This document shows positions 54,153 through 62,671 of a stretch of 64,000 bases of DNA, piece by piece. Position numbers and translations under genes: made by a program. The notes under the pieces were generated by a model that saw only the letters and a list, made by a program, of their open reading frames with translations, searched no databases and was not told the origin of the DNA. Where the stretch lies: contig CAMQWJ010000007.1 in assembly GCA_947038515.1 (NCBI GenBank), positions 1 to 64,000 of the forward strand, written 5' to 3'. The stretch's first letter is position 1, and each line of letters begins with the position of its first letter. Source of the DNA: an uncultured Fusobacteriaceae bacterium (GTDB lineage: Bacteria; Fusobacteriota; Fusobacteriia; Fusobacteriales; Fusobacteriaceae).

Positions 54153-54803
54153 TTAGTTCTGAGATCGAAGTTTTTCAATTCGTTCTTTATAATTACCTGC
54201 AAAAACATATGAACCTGCTACAAATATATTTGCTCCTGCTTCAATACAAGAACCAATAGTTTTATCTGTAATTCCACCATCTACTTGAATATCAATATTA
54301 GAATTTAGTTTTCTGATTTCTTTAATTTTTTCAATTGTAGACGATATAAATGATTGACCACCAAAACCTGGATTCACACTCATAAGAAGTACCATATCAA
54401 GTTCATCTATAATATACTTGATAGACTCAATAGAAGTGGCAGGATTAAGAGAAACTCCTACTTTAACTCCTAATCCCTTAATTTGTTGTATAACTCTATG
54501 AAGATGAATAGTAGACTCAGCATGAATAGTTATAATATCAGCTCCTGCTTTGACAAAATCCTCAACATATCGCTCTGGAGCTTGTATCATCAAGTGAACA
54601 TCAAAAATTAAATTAGTTTTACTTCTAATTGATTTTATAATAGGAGAACCAAAACTTATATTGGGAACAAAATTACCATCCATAACATCTAAATGAATCA
54701 TATCAGCCCCTGCTTCCTCTATTTGTTTAACTTCTTCACCTAACATACTAAAATCAGCAGACAATAGTGATGGAGAAATTAAAATCTTATTCTTATTAGT
54801 CAT
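54153..54803 (-). CDS. rpe: Ribulose-phosphate 3-epimerase
   Basis: Interconverts ribulose 5-phosphate and xylulose 5-phosphate. 216 residues. Motifs: ISPSLLSADF, HLDVMDGNFVPNISFG, VHLMIQAPE, SVNPGFGGQSF, DGGI and late GSYVFAG. GGTGG 7 nt before the ATG at 54803 sets the start; the rsgA stop overlaps it by 8 bp, so the two are translationally coupled. The rsgA-rpe order is conserved in Firmicutes. Confidence 0.95.
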   Translation of the reverse strand: MTNKNKILISPSLLSADFSMLGEEVKQIEEAGADMIHLDVMDGNFVPNISFGSPIIKSIRSKTNLIFDVHLMIQAPERYVEDFVKAGADIITIHAESTIHLHRVIQQIKGLGVKVGVSLNPATSIESIKYIIDELDMVLLMSVNPGFGGQSFISSTIEKIKEIRKLNSNIDIQVDGGITDKTIGSCIEAGANIFVAGSYVFAGNYKERIEKLRSQN

Positions 54804-55680
54804 ATTTATTCCACCTTTCATTTTTTAATAAATTATATACTTTTTTATAAAATTCATATCTATATTCTGAAAATTCGCCAGTAATAAGCAAATCTTTAAC
54901 TCCACACTGGGGTTCATTAATATGGATACAATCTGTAAATTTACAATTTTTTTTCGCCTTATTTATTTCAGGAAATAATTGGATCAAAGAATCAAAATCT
55001 TTTATAAGAGGAATTTCTACAGAAGAGAATCCAGGAGTATCGATTATAAAGCCACCATTTTTCATAAGCATAAGATTGCTATCACGAGTTGTATGTTTTC
55101 CTCTTTTTAGCCTCACACTTGTTTCACCTGTTTTTAGAAATCTTTCATTTTGAAACATATTTATAATACTTGATTTTCCAACTCCACTTGGTCCTCCAAA
55201 TGCATTAATTTTATCTTTTAAATAATCTTCTAAAGCATCAAGACCAATATTTTTTTCTTGTGAAATATAATAAATTGGTACATCAATATCTTCTAAATAA
55301 ATTAGTTTTTTCTTGATATCTAATAGCTCTTCTTCAGTGACAAGATCTATTTTATTAATAACAATTATCGGATTTATTTTATTAAACATACTATGTAAAA
55401 GAAGAATATTTAATCTTTCATAATCAATAACTGGATTTTTACAAGCAAATTGTATTATAAAGTTATCTATATTAGCAACTACAGGTCGTAAAAGGAGATT
55501 TTTTCTAGGATAAATTTTAATAATAGAAAAATCTTCACAAAGTTCAACAATATCTCCAACTACACAATTTTCTTTTCTATCTGTTTTTTTTAAAATTCCT
55601 CGTAATCGAGATTCGTAAACAGTTCCATCAACATCTACATAGTAAAAACCTTGAACCTTATTAATTACCCTTCCTTTAAT
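54796..55680 (-). CDS. rsgA: Ribosome small-subunit GTPase RsgA with ATT start
   Basis: Circularly permuted GTPase in 30S maturation: G4 NKIDLV comes before the P-loop GGPSGVGKSS, then IDTPGF; zinc site CKFTDCIHINEPQC. From the first ATG (55389) the protein would be only 197 residues and lack the N-terminal OB domain. The frame is open a further 97 codons and encodes that domain (KGRVINKVQGFYYVDVDG, PVVANIDNFIIQFA). No ATG, GTG or TTG is available at its head; ATT at 55680 lies 9 nt after GGAGG. Total 294 residues, normal for RsgA. Confidence 0.9.
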   Translation of the reverse strand: MKGRVINKVQGFYYVDVDGTVYESRLRGILKKTDRKENCVVGDIVELCEDFSIIKIYPRKNLLLRPVVANIDNFIIQFACKNPVIDYERLNILLLHSMFNKINPIIVINKIDLVTEEELLDIKKKLIYLEDIDVPIYYISQEKNIGLDALEDYLKDKINAFGGPSGVGKSSIINMFQNERFLKTGETSVRLKRGKHTTRDSNLMLMKNGGFIIDTPGFSSVEIPLIKDFDSLIQLFPEINKAKKNCKFTDCIHINEPQCGVKDLLITGEFSEYRYEFYKKVYNLLKNERWNKYD

Positions 55681-55708
55681 AAAAATTCACCTCCAATTAA
55701 TAAATAAT

Positions 55709-56407
55709 TTATTTGCTAACTTTCAAATCTACTGAACTACCTTTTATAACATCGGTTTTAGGTAAAACACTAGCTTCAATTATTATATTAGGTTCCATCT
55801 CTTCAAATGTAACATACTCTATTTTTCCAAGTAATAATGATTTTTTTTTCAAACTTTCTTTTCCTTCTTCAAAAGTTAACCCTACAAGGTCAGGAGCTTT
55901 TATTATTTCAACATCACTACTAACCAAAATATTAATTTTTTCTTTTTTTAGAATTCTATTTCCTGCGGAAGGTTCTGTTGCAATAACTTCTCCAGTAGGA
56001 AATTCTGATATAATATTAAAAATATTACCTATTTCATATCCACTATTTTCAATAATCGATTTAGCATCAATGTATTTTAGACCTGTAATATCTGGAAACT
56101 CATCTTCACTGGCTCCCTTACTAATCCAAACACTAATTCTTCGATTTTTTTTGATCACTTGATTTTCTATAGGATCTTGAAAAATAATAGTCCCAATAGG
56201 GGCTTTACTAAATTCTTTTTCTGCAATTTTAATTCCTACACCTCTTCCTTTTATCATTCGTGTTGCTTCATCCACATGATATCCCACCAAATTAGGTGTA
56301 TAATAAAAAGATTTATTAAAATATTTTATAAGAAAAATATTTGTTCCAAAAAATAAAATTACAATTACACTTAAAGCTATTAATATATATATATATACTT
56401 TTTTCAA
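55709..56407 (-). CDS. Membrane-anchored PASTA-domain protein without kinase domain
   Basis: 232 residues. One N-terminal membrane helix (about 5-27), then three PASTA repeats (about 37-98, 103-165, 170-232), e.g. TPNLVGYHVDEATRMIKGRGV, FPDITGLKYIDAKSIIENSGY, APDLVGLTFEEGKESLKKKSL. PASTA domains bind muropeptides or cell-wall precursors outside the membrane. No Ser/Thr kinase or transpeptidase domain is present. TTG start after AGGAG. It occupies the position of the PASTA kinase gene in Firmicutes rsgA-rpe loci. Confidence 0.9.
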   Translation of the reverse strand: MKKVYIYILIALSVIVILFFGTNIFLIKYFNKSFYYTPNLVGYHVDEATRMIKGRGVGIKIAEKEFSKAPIGTIIFQDPIENQVIKKNRRISVWISKGASEDEFPDITGLKYIDAKSIIENSGYEIGNIFNIISEFPTGEVIATEPSAGNRILKKEKINILVSSDVEIIKAPDLVGLTFEEGKESLKKKSLLLGKIEYVTFEEMEPNIIIEASVLPKTDVIKGSSVDLKVSK

Positions 56408-56439
56408 TTTACTTACTCCTTCTAACTAATTCTATGAAA

Positions 56440-56468
56440 ATGATACCATAAAAACGGTAAAACTTCAA
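56440..56468 (-). promoter_or_regulatory. Promoter of the PASTA-rsgA-rpe-marR-rqcH run
   Basis: On the minus strand TTGAAG, 17-bp spacer ending TGG, TATCAT; 32 bp before the TTG start. Confidence 0.65.
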
Positions 56469-56581
56469 CATTAATTAATTTTATAATTTATCAAAACGCT
56501 ATTTATTTTATTAATAATTATGAGTAAAACTGCTTTAATATATATGTTTTTCTTGAATTAATATACAGTATTTTCAATTTA

Positions 56582-56590
56582 TGATATAAT
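56582..56590 (+). promoter_or_regulatory. Extended -10 promoter for the radical SAM gene
   Basis: TGATATAAT, 29 bp before the ATG. Confidence 0.55.
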
Positions 56591-56619
56591 TAGAATAATA
56601 TTTTAAAACAAGGTGGCTT

Positions 56620-57495
56620 ATGAAAAAATTCAAAAAAATTTATATTGAAATTACGAATATATGTAACTTAAAATGTGATTTTTGTCCTACGACTAAAAGA
56701 AAAAATGAAGAAATGACTGTTGAAAATTTTCAGATTATTTTACAAAAAATAAAACCTTTTACTAATCATATTTATCTCCATGTAAAAGGAGAACCTCTTT
56801 TTCATTCTAACATAAAAAAACTTTTAAATCTCGCTCATAGTATGGAATTTAATATAAATATTACTACTAACGGAACTCTAATTTCTGAATATACCGATTT
56901 TTTTTCCAATGAAGTGCAACCAAGACAAATTAATTTTTCATTACATAGTTTTGATAATACTCATGATACAATTACTCCTAATAAATATCTAAAAGATATT
57001 TTTTTATTTTTAGACTCTATTCTTTTATCTGAAAAAACCTATGTATCACTTCGATTATGGAATTTCAATAAAGATGATAAAAATTCTCGAAACTGGGAAA
57101 AAAATAATTATATTTTAAAAGAAATAGAGAAACATTTTAAACTAGAGTATGAAATTGCTCATTTACTAACTCCAGGAATTGGTCTTAAAATAGGTGAAAA
57201 ATTATATATTAATTCTGATTATGAATTTATTTGGCCTACTTTAGACACCACTTATTTTGAAGAAAAAGGATTTTGTTATGCTTTAAGAAATCAAATTGCT
57301 ATCCTTGTGGACGGAACTGTTGTTCCATGCTGCCTTGATAATGACGGAATTATCAATCTAGGCAATATTTTTAAAACAGAATTTTCTGAAATACTAAAAA
57401 ATAAAAAAACTTTAGATATATACAATGGATTTTCACAAAATAATGCAGTTGAAGAACTTTGTAAAAAATGTCAATTCAAAGAAAAATTTATATAG
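56620..57495 (+). CDS. Radical SAM/SPASM-domain protein
   Basis: 291 residues. Cluster motif CNLKCDFC in ITNICNLKCDFCPTTKR near the N-terminus; the C-terminal SPASM-like part has CYALRNQIAILVDGTVVPCC and CKKCQ, giving cysteines for an auxiliary iron-sulfur cluster. Such proteins modify peptides or carry out related radical chemistry. No obvious peptide substrate gene is beside it; the 62-residue protein 47 bp downstream has one Cys. Function not assignable. Confidence 0.85.
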   Translation: MKKFKKIYIEITNICNLKCDFCPTTKRKNEEMTVENFQIILQKIKPFTNHIYLHVKGEPLFHSNIKKLLNLAHSMEFNINITTNGTLISEYTDFFSNEVQPRQINFSLHSFDNTHDTITPNKYLKDIFLFLDSILLSEKTYVSLRLWNFNKDDKNSRNWEKNNYILKEIEKHFKLEYEIAHLLTPGIGLKIGEKLYINSDYEFIWPTLDTTYFEEKGFCYALRNQIAILVDGTVVPCCLDNDGIINLGNIFKTEFSEILKNKKTLDIYNGFSQNNAVEELCKKCQFKEKFI

Positions 57496-57542
57496 TTTTT
57501 TTAGTGATAAAATAAATAATTTAATTGTAAAAAGGAGACAGT

Positions 57543-57731
57543 ATGAAGTTAGGGATATGGAAAAATAAAAAAAACAATGAATTATATAAAGTACTTGATG
57601 GTAATGTTATGGATTGTACTAATAGTGCAAATGAAAAACGAATGGTTTTGTATATTAATTTTACTAAAGAGCTACAGTTTGTCAGAGAATATGAGGAATT
57701 TTTAGAAAAATTTACTTTTATTTCTAATTAA
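57543..57731 (+). CDS. Small conserved-looking protein, possibly DUF1653-like
   Basis: 62 residues, soluble. Its pattern (IWKNKKNNELYKVL, MVLYIN, VREYEEFLEKF) resembles the DUF1653 family, in which a short beta-rich domain ends in VRPxxMF-type sequence; this is a tentative match. Strong ribosome site (AAAGGAGA). Probably cotranscribed with the radical SAM gene and followed by a terminator. Confidence 0.65.
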   Translation: MKLGIWKNKKNNELYKVLDGNVMDCTNSANEKRMVLYINFTKELQFVREYEEFLEKFTFISN

Positions 57732-57757
57732 AAATAAAAAGAGAGCAAATATTTAAG

Positions 57758-57794
57758 AGCTAATTTCTATATTCTATAGGAGTTAGTTTTTTTT
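57758..57794 (+). terminator. Terminator after the 62-residue gene
   Basis: Stem AGCTAATTTCTATA with TATAGGAGTTAGTT (several G-T pairs), loop TTC, followed by T8. An outer AATATTTAAGA/TCTTAAATATT pair can extend it. Confidence 0.8.
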
Positions 57795-57930
57795 CTTAAA
57801 TATTATTCTTGATTGTAGCAATAAATACATAGCTAAAATAAGCTATTGGAAAAAAAGAATAAACAAATCATGAAAAAAATAAGTTTCTGTCATATACTAA
57901 AAATAATAATAGATTAATAGAGTAGTCCTA

Positions 57931-57959
57931 TTGACATATATTTAATTATGAACTAAAGT
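57931..57959 (+). promoter_or_regulatory. Promoter for the 345-residue orphan gene
   Basis: TTGACA (perfect -35), 17-bp spacer, TAAAGT. 36 bp before the ATG. Confidence 0.65.
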
Positions 57960-57995
57960 AACTATATTAAAAGAATACTAGGGGGGTATAATAAG

Positions 57996-59033
57996 ATGAC
58001 AAAAAGAAAGAAACAACTAATCCTATTAAGTATAGTATTGTTATTAGTGTATCTAGTAACCGGGCCATTAAAAGAGCAAAGGCGAGAGAATAGAATAGCC
58101 AAAAACAAGAAGATAAAAGCAGAAAATTTAGGAGCAAGAAAGAAAGTATTTAGTAAATCCTATAAGATAGAGGTATCCGAGAAATTAAAGAAAGAGGTAT
58201 TAGAAGTATTCCAAGAAGAGTATCCAGAAGATAAATTTTATTATAGAGTGGAACCAAGTAAAATAGATGATTACTTTTTAAGTGAAGATGGACCGAGATA
58301 TGAAGCTGTAGTGACAAGTGAAAAATTAGATTTAGCAGATCGACCAATATATTTAAGATTAAAAACAGAGGATAGTGCTCGAGAAAAAACCTCTTCAGAT
58401 GAATATAAAATAACTAAGGAATATAGAAATTTAGGAAGAATGTTAGATGTATATGCAAAAATGGGAAAGATATTAAATGAAACATTTGGAGAAGGGACAG
58501 ATTTTTCATTTCAATACAATGGTGGTTTATCACCGAGACATTATTGGCGAATAGAGAACGGGATAGCTAGGGACCCAGAAGATGATACAGAAAGACCATC
58601 AAACTATGTTCCGGGTATATCGACCCAAGGAATATTTATAAGCCTAGTAGTAGATGATGCAACCAAGGTAGATCCAGAAAAAATAAAGAAACAAATGTTA
58701 TTATATGGCGAGCGAATAGTAAAAGAAATGTCAACGAAAGGCGATATATTTTTATATATAATGGATAAAGGAAATTATAGTAAAGATGAAAGAATAGGTT
58801 ATATGGAAATAGCTTCTTTAAAAGATAAAAGATTACAAGAGGCAATGAGTCATTGGGAAGAAGAAGAGACAAAAGATTTAGCCTATGTGAGTAAATTTAT
58901 TCCAAGGGCTTGGCAAAAGAAATTTTGGTATGTAAAATATAGTGTAACTACAAATGGAAAAGAGAAAGGGGTAGACATTACATTTTTCGATTATACAGTT
59001 AAAAATGGACCTAGAAAAATGCAAGAATTTTAG
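57996..59033 (+). CDS. Membrane-anchored hypothetical protein with atypical codon use
   Basis: 345 residues, family not recognised. One N-terminal membrane helix after a basic start (MTKRKKQLILLSIVLLLVYLV), then a charged linker and a large domain predicted outside the cytoplasm. Rich in tryptophan and tyrosine near the end (FIPRAWQKKFWYVKYSV). Uses CGA, CCG, GGG and CCC more than its neighbours, suggesting a different history. ATG after AGGGGGG. Between a terminator and a remnant-like short ORF. Confidence 0.75.
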   Translation: MTKRKKQLILLSIVLLLVYLVTGPLKEQRRENRIAKNKKIKAENLGARKKVFSKSYKIEVSEKLKKEVLEVFQEEYPEDKFYYRVEPSKIDDYFLSEDGPRYEAVVTSEKLDLADRPIYLRLKTEDSAREKTSSDEYKITKEYRNLGRMLDVYAKMGKILNETFGEGTDFSFQYNGGLSPRHYWRIENGIARDPEDDTERPSNYVPGISTQGIFISLVVDDATKVDPEKIKKQMLLYGERIVKEMSTKGDIFLYIMDKGNYSKDERIGYMEIASLKDKRLQEAMSHWEEEETKDLAYVSKFIPRAWQKKFWYVKYSVTTNGKEKGVDITFFDYTVKNGPRKMQEF

Positions 59034-59151
59034 TAGATATGAATAGTTTTCATATAAAAAAAAATTGGAATGTGGAGGATAGAGTAATAACCAATAGAAA
59101 AGAGTAGGCAGTAAATTTACGATGATCCAGTTGAAAAATAGGGGGAATAAA
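59034..59151. other. Spacer after the orphan gene
   Basis: No ORF with a ribosome site other than the short one starting at 59152. A GTGGAGGATAG at 59072-59082 resembles a ribosome site, but no start codon with an open frame follows. No terminator was seen directly after the 345-residue gene. Confidence 0.4.
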
Positions 59152-59238
59152 ATGCTAAAAGATGTAGAATCTTTGGCTCTTACCAACTTATCATACTATG
59201 ATTGGTCTCAAAATTTAAACTACAATTTTAAATTATAA
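59152..59238 (+). pseudogene. Short ORF, possible remnant of a larger gene
   Basis: 28 codons starting ATG, 6-7 nt after TAGGGGG, beginning MLKDVESLALTNLSYYDW and ending NYNFKL. The strong ribosome site and amphipathic start resemble the N-terminus of a longer protein (for instance the Mbeg1/DUF2974 lipase-like group, a weak recollection), with the rest lost. It could also be a genuine small protein. Confidence 0.35.
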
Positions 59239-59310
59239 AAAAGAAGAAATAATATAGTTTTATTTATAAATAAAGAGAATTTATAAAAGTTAGAAAATCA
59301 AGAACAAATT

Positions 59311-59341
59311 AAAAAGAGCCTATTAAGATAGACTCTTTTTT
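59311..59341. terminator. Terminator after the amino-acid ABC operon
   Basis: AAAAAGAG-CTAT paired with ATAG-CTCTTTTT with one mismatched position that becomes a G-U pair on the minus strand; loop of 4. Tracts on both sides make it bidirectional; the minus-strand reading is better. Confidence 0.75.
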
Positions 59342-59397
59342 AATACATACTCATCTTATCCATTCCAGTTTATAAATTTTTTATTCTCTTTTTACTC

Positions 59398-60126
59398 TTA
59401 ATGATTCAATACTTTTTCTAAAAATTCTTTTGTACGTAAATTTTTTGGAGTATTAAAAATTTCATTTGGAGTAGAATCTTCTAATATAATTCCATTGTCC
59501 ATAAATAGAACTCTACTGGCAACACTTTTTGCAAATCCCATTTCATGTGTAACAATTACCATTGTCATTCCCTCAGTAGCTAAAGATTTGATAACATCAA
59601 GAACTTCATTAACCATTTCAGGATCCAATGCTGAAGTAGGTTCATCAAATAGCAGGATCTCAGGTTCCATAGCTAGTGCTCTAGCAATAGCTATTCTCTG
59701 TTTTTGTCCACCTGATAATTGATTTGGATAGACAAAAGCCTTATCTTCTAAACCTACTTTCTTCAATAGAGAAAATGCTTTTATTTTTATGGTTTCTAAA
59801 TCTATTTTTCTAACTTTCATTGGTGCTAAAATTAAATTTTCTAATACAGTTTTATGTGGAAATAAATTAAAATGTTGAAAAACCATTCCTATCTCCCGTC
59901 GGATGTTGTCTATATTACAATCTTTGGCTAAAATATTAGTTCCTTTAATTAAAATATCCCCTTTTGTTGCTAGTTCTAAGCGATTTAAACAACGTAAAAA
60001 AGTTGATTTTCCACTTCCAGAGGGACCAATAATTGCTATTATTTCTCCCTTATTAATTTGAGTTGAAATTCCTTTTAATACTTCTAAATCTCCAAATTTT
60101 TTATATAAATTTTGTATCTTAATCAC
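59398..60126 (-). CDS. glnQ: Polar amino-acid ABC transporter ATP-binding protein
   Basis: 242 residues. Walker [10 protein letters not shown], signature [16 protein letters not shown], Walker [16 protein letters not shown]-loop IVTHEMGFA. Closest in pattern to GlnQ/ArtP/HisP. Overlaps the permease stop by 8 bp. The two genes lack a binding protein here, so the substrate (glutamine, arginine, cystine or similar) is open. Confidence 0.93.
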   Translation of the reverse strand: MIKIQNLYKKFGDLEVLKGISTQINKGEIIAIIGPSGSGKSTFLRCLNRLELATKGDILIKGTNILAKDCNIDNIRREIGMVFQHFNLFPHKTVLENLILAPMKVRKIDLETIKIKAFSLLKKVGLEDKAFVYPNQLSGGQKQRIAIARALAMEPEILLFDEPTSALDPEMVNEVLDVIKSLATEGMTMVIVTHEMGFAKSVASRVLFMDNGIILEDSTPNEIFNTPKNLRTKEFLEKVLNH

Positions 60127-60829
60127 TTACTCTCAACCCCCTTTCAACTTTTCTGACAAAGCATGTAAAAATAGTAGTTAAAATTAAGTAAATTATCCCT
60201 ACAGCAAGTAAAGGTTCGACACCACGATAAGTTTGACTAGTGATAATATTTGCTGAACGTAACAGGTCTATTCCACCAATGAACCCTACTATAGATGTTT
60301 CTTTAAGTAAAGTGATAAATTCACTTGCTAAAGCTGGTAATATTTTTTTTATCGCCTGTGGTACTATTATTTCAATCATGGTAGTATAATATGACATTCC
60401 TAATGCACGTCCTGCCTCCATTTGTCCTTTATCAAGTCCTTCTATACCAGAACGAATGATTTCTGCTACATATGCAGCGGAATTAATTCCAAAAGCTATA
60501 CTTGCAATAACCATTATAGGAGTCTCTCTAAGAATACCTATAAAGACAATATTAGCTAAAATCATAAGTTGAACAACTGCAGGAGTACCTCTTATAAGAT
60601 CTATAAATACTATTGCAATTGCATTTAAAGGATTAAAATTTTGAAGTTTTTTAAATTTTTTAAATGGGTAAAACTTTGAAATTCTCATTAAAGCTAGTCC
60701 TACACCTAAAATAACACCTAAAATTCCTGCAAACAATGTTACAGAAATAGAAAATATTAATCCTTGTATAATATATTTATATCTTGCACCTTCTATAAAA
60801 ATTTCATGTAATGTTTCTAAATATTCCAT
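60119..60829 (-). CDS. Polar amino-acid ABC transporter permease
   Basis: 236 residues with about five membrane helices and the HEAA-type loop [30 protein letters not shown]. HisM/GlnP group. GGAG is 6 nt before the ATG at 60829; an in-frame TTG at 60841 contains that ribosome site. Partner of the ATPase gene that overlaps its end; the binding protein must be elsewhere. Confidence 0.92.
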   Translation of the reverse strand: MEYLETLHEIFIEGARYKYIIQGLIFSISVTLFAGILGVILGVGLALMRISKFYPFKKFKKLQNFNPLNAIAIVFIDLIRGTPAVVQLMILANIVFIGILRETPIMVIASIAFGINSAAYVAEIIRSGIEGLDKGQMEAGRALGMSYYTTMIEIIVPQAIKKILPALASEFITLLKETSIVGFIGGIDLLRSANIITSQTYRGVEPLLAVGIIYLILTTIFTCFVRKVERGLRVSD

Positions 60830-60866
60830 ATCACTCTCCAATATAAGTTAAATATCATCTATAATT

Positions 60867-61754
60867 TTATTTGTTTTTTAATCTGTTTTTTTTTAGTTCT
60901 TTATATATATTCCACCTGTCATGACACCACATCCACTGTTCTGGGTTTTCTACTATTATTTTTTCCATTCTATACATAAGTCTTTGTAAATTTTCCTGAA
61001 GATCTGATTTAAAATTACCTGTATCTAAAAGGTGAATTTCTTCACTAACATAACTAGTTGAAGTATTGTCTGCATTTAAAATATTATATGCTAAGAACAA
61101 AGGAATTTTATTTCTTAATGCAATTGAGACTGGACCTGTAGGGGCTATTGTCTCCTTTCCAAAAAATTCAACCTTTCCATTCCCATCTCGGTGATCACAA
61201 AAAAGTGCAATAATATCATTATTTGCAAGCAAATTTATTAAATCATGTCCAGTTCTTTTATTTCTTTTTAATAGTGTTATATTTAATTTTTCTCTATTTT
61301 TAGTTATGTAATTATCTAAATAAGGATTTTTTTGTTTTTTTGCAACAGTTATAATATGATATTTTTCAGCAATTTTAAGTGAAGCTTCCATATTTCCAGA
61401 GTGCATCACACCAAAAATTGCTCCTTTTCCTCTAGCCATAGCAGTATCTATTACCTCTGTATTGATAAGTGTGACTCTACCTGGAGTTTTTAAATATTCT
61501 TCAAATGATAAGGTGCTCATAAATGCTTTTGAAAGATTTTCTAATGATTTTATTGCAATTTTTTCTCTTTCACTTTCTTTCATTTCTGGAAAAACTAACC
61601 TGAGATTAATCAAAGAAATTTCACGTCTTTTTCTTATAAGTTTATATGTAAGTCTTCCTAAAAAAGCTGCAAAAGTAAACCTTGCTTTTTCAGGAAAAAG
61701 CCTTATTATTTTTATAAAAATCATTATAAAAATAAATTCTATTTTAAATTTCAT
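60867..61754 (-). CDS. Lipid A biosynthesis-type acyltransferase (LpxL/HtrB family)
   Basis: 295 residues. N-terminal membrane helix (about 8-22), then the acyltransferase core with the HxxxxE motif in MHSGNMEAS, the CDHRDG loop and NPEQWMWCHDRW near the C-terminus, all typical of LpxL/LpxM. Adds a secondary acyl chain to lipid A or a related lipid, consistent with an LPS-bearing outer membrane. Followed after 37 bp by the amino-acid ABC operon. ATG with AGGAG upstream. Confidence 0.92.
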   Translation of the reverse strand: MKFKIEFIFIMIFIKIIRLFPEKARFTFAAFLGRLTYKLIRKRREISLINLRLVFPEMKESEREKIAIKSLENLSKAFMSTLSFEEYLKTPGRVTLINTEVIDTAMARGKGAIFGVMHSGNMEASLKIAEKYHIITVAKKQKNPYLDNYITKNREKLNITLLKRNKRTGHDLINLLANNDIIALFCDHRDGNGKVEFFGKETIAPTGPVSIALRNKIPLFLAYNILNADNTSTSYVSEEIHLLDTGNFKSDLQENLQRLMYRMEKIIVENPEQWMWCHDRWNIYKELKKNRLKNK

Positions 61755-61783
61755 AATTATCTCCTAAAACATATTTTATAAAA

Positions 61784-61792
61784 AGTGTACCA
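61784..61792 (-). promoter_or_regulatory. Extended -10 promoter for the acyltransferase gene
   Basis: TGGTACACT on the minus strand, 29 bp before the ATG; the -10 is imperfect. Confidence 0.45.
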
Positions 61793-61888
61793 TATTTTTA
61801 TAAAAAATACTATCAGAATTCCTATTTATATTAAATATTTGTTAATATAAAAATTAATTTCTAACTATTGATAAAAAATAGGAAAATA

Positions 61889-61897
61889 TGGTATAAT
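61889..61897 (+). promoter_or_regulatory. Extended -10 promoter for mtnN
   Basis: TGGTATAAT, 28 bp before the ATG. Confidence 0.6.
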
Positions 61898-61925
61898 TAA
61901 TAATAAAATATTATGGGAGATAGCT

Positions 61926-62624
61926 ATGACAATTGGTATTATTGGAGCAATGACAGAAGAAATTATTGAATTAAAAAAAGAAATGACTTTGATTCATGAA
62001 AAAAAGATTGGTAATAACACTTTTTATAGTGGTCAACTATTAGAAAAACAAATAATTCTTGTAGAGTCTGGAATAGGAAAAGTAAATGCAGCTATTTCAA
62101 CAACACTTCTAATTAATGAATTTAAAGTTGATAAAATTATTTTTACAGGAGTTGCTGGTTGTACCAATAACAATTTGAATATTGGAGATATAGTTATCTC
62201 AACAGCTCTAATTGAACATGATTTTGATACTACTGCTTTTGGTGATAAATTTGGACATATTCCAAGGATGGAAAACTCTACTTTTAAAGCTGATACCTCT
62301 TTAATTAAAATAGCTACTTTAGCCTCGGAAAAAATAGTTGGAGAAAATTCTACAGTTGTTGGTATAATTGTAAGTGGAGATCAATTTATTTCAAATATAG
62401 ATAAAATAAATTGGTTACATGAATACTTTAATTCTCAATGTGTAGAAATGGAAGGAGCAGCAGTTGCACATGTTTGTACTACTTTTAATATTCCTTTTGT
62501 TGTTATTCGTTCTATTTCTGATAAAGCAGATAAAAGTGCACATATAGACTTTAAGACTTTTGTTGAGTTAGCTGCAAGAAACTCTAAAAATATTGTTCTA
62601 GAAATGCTAATCTTAATCTCTTAA
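61926..62624 (+). CDS. mtnN: 5'-methylthioadenosine/S-adenosylhomocysteine nucleosidase
   Basis: Cleaves MTA and SAH to adenine plus the thioribose; part of SAM recycling and AI-2 precursor formation. 232 residues. MTIGIIGAMTEEI, GVAGCTNNNLNIGDIVIS, VEMEGAAVAHVC and the catalytic Asp in SISDKAD are all present. ATG with GGGAGA upstream. Confidence 0.95.
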   Translation: MTIGIIGAMTEEIIELKKEMTLIHEKKIGNNTFYSGQLLEKQIILVESGIGKVNAAISTTLLINEFKVDKIIFTGVAGCTNNNLNIGDIVISTALIEHDFDTTAFGDKFGHIPRMENSTFKADTSLIKIATLASEKIVGENSTVVGIIVSGDQFISNIDKINWLHEYFNSQCVEMEGAAVAHVCTTFNIPFVVIRSISDKADKSAHIDFKTFVELAARNSKNIVLEMLILIS

Positions 62625-62671
62625 ACAAAAAATATTACTTGAGATTTTATTAATTTTTAGGAGTGATTATT

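Noticed and set aside
55390-55690. rsgA as a truncated gene or pseudogene beginning at the ATG at 55389
   Set aside because: The upstream frame is open and encodes the missing OB domain, with a GGAGG site in place. The only irregularity is the start codon.
56380-56404. TA dinucleotide run as a phase-variation tract in the PASTA gene
   Set aside because: It is about five TA units within codons for the membrane helix (YIYIL); short and typical of such AT-rich coding sequence.
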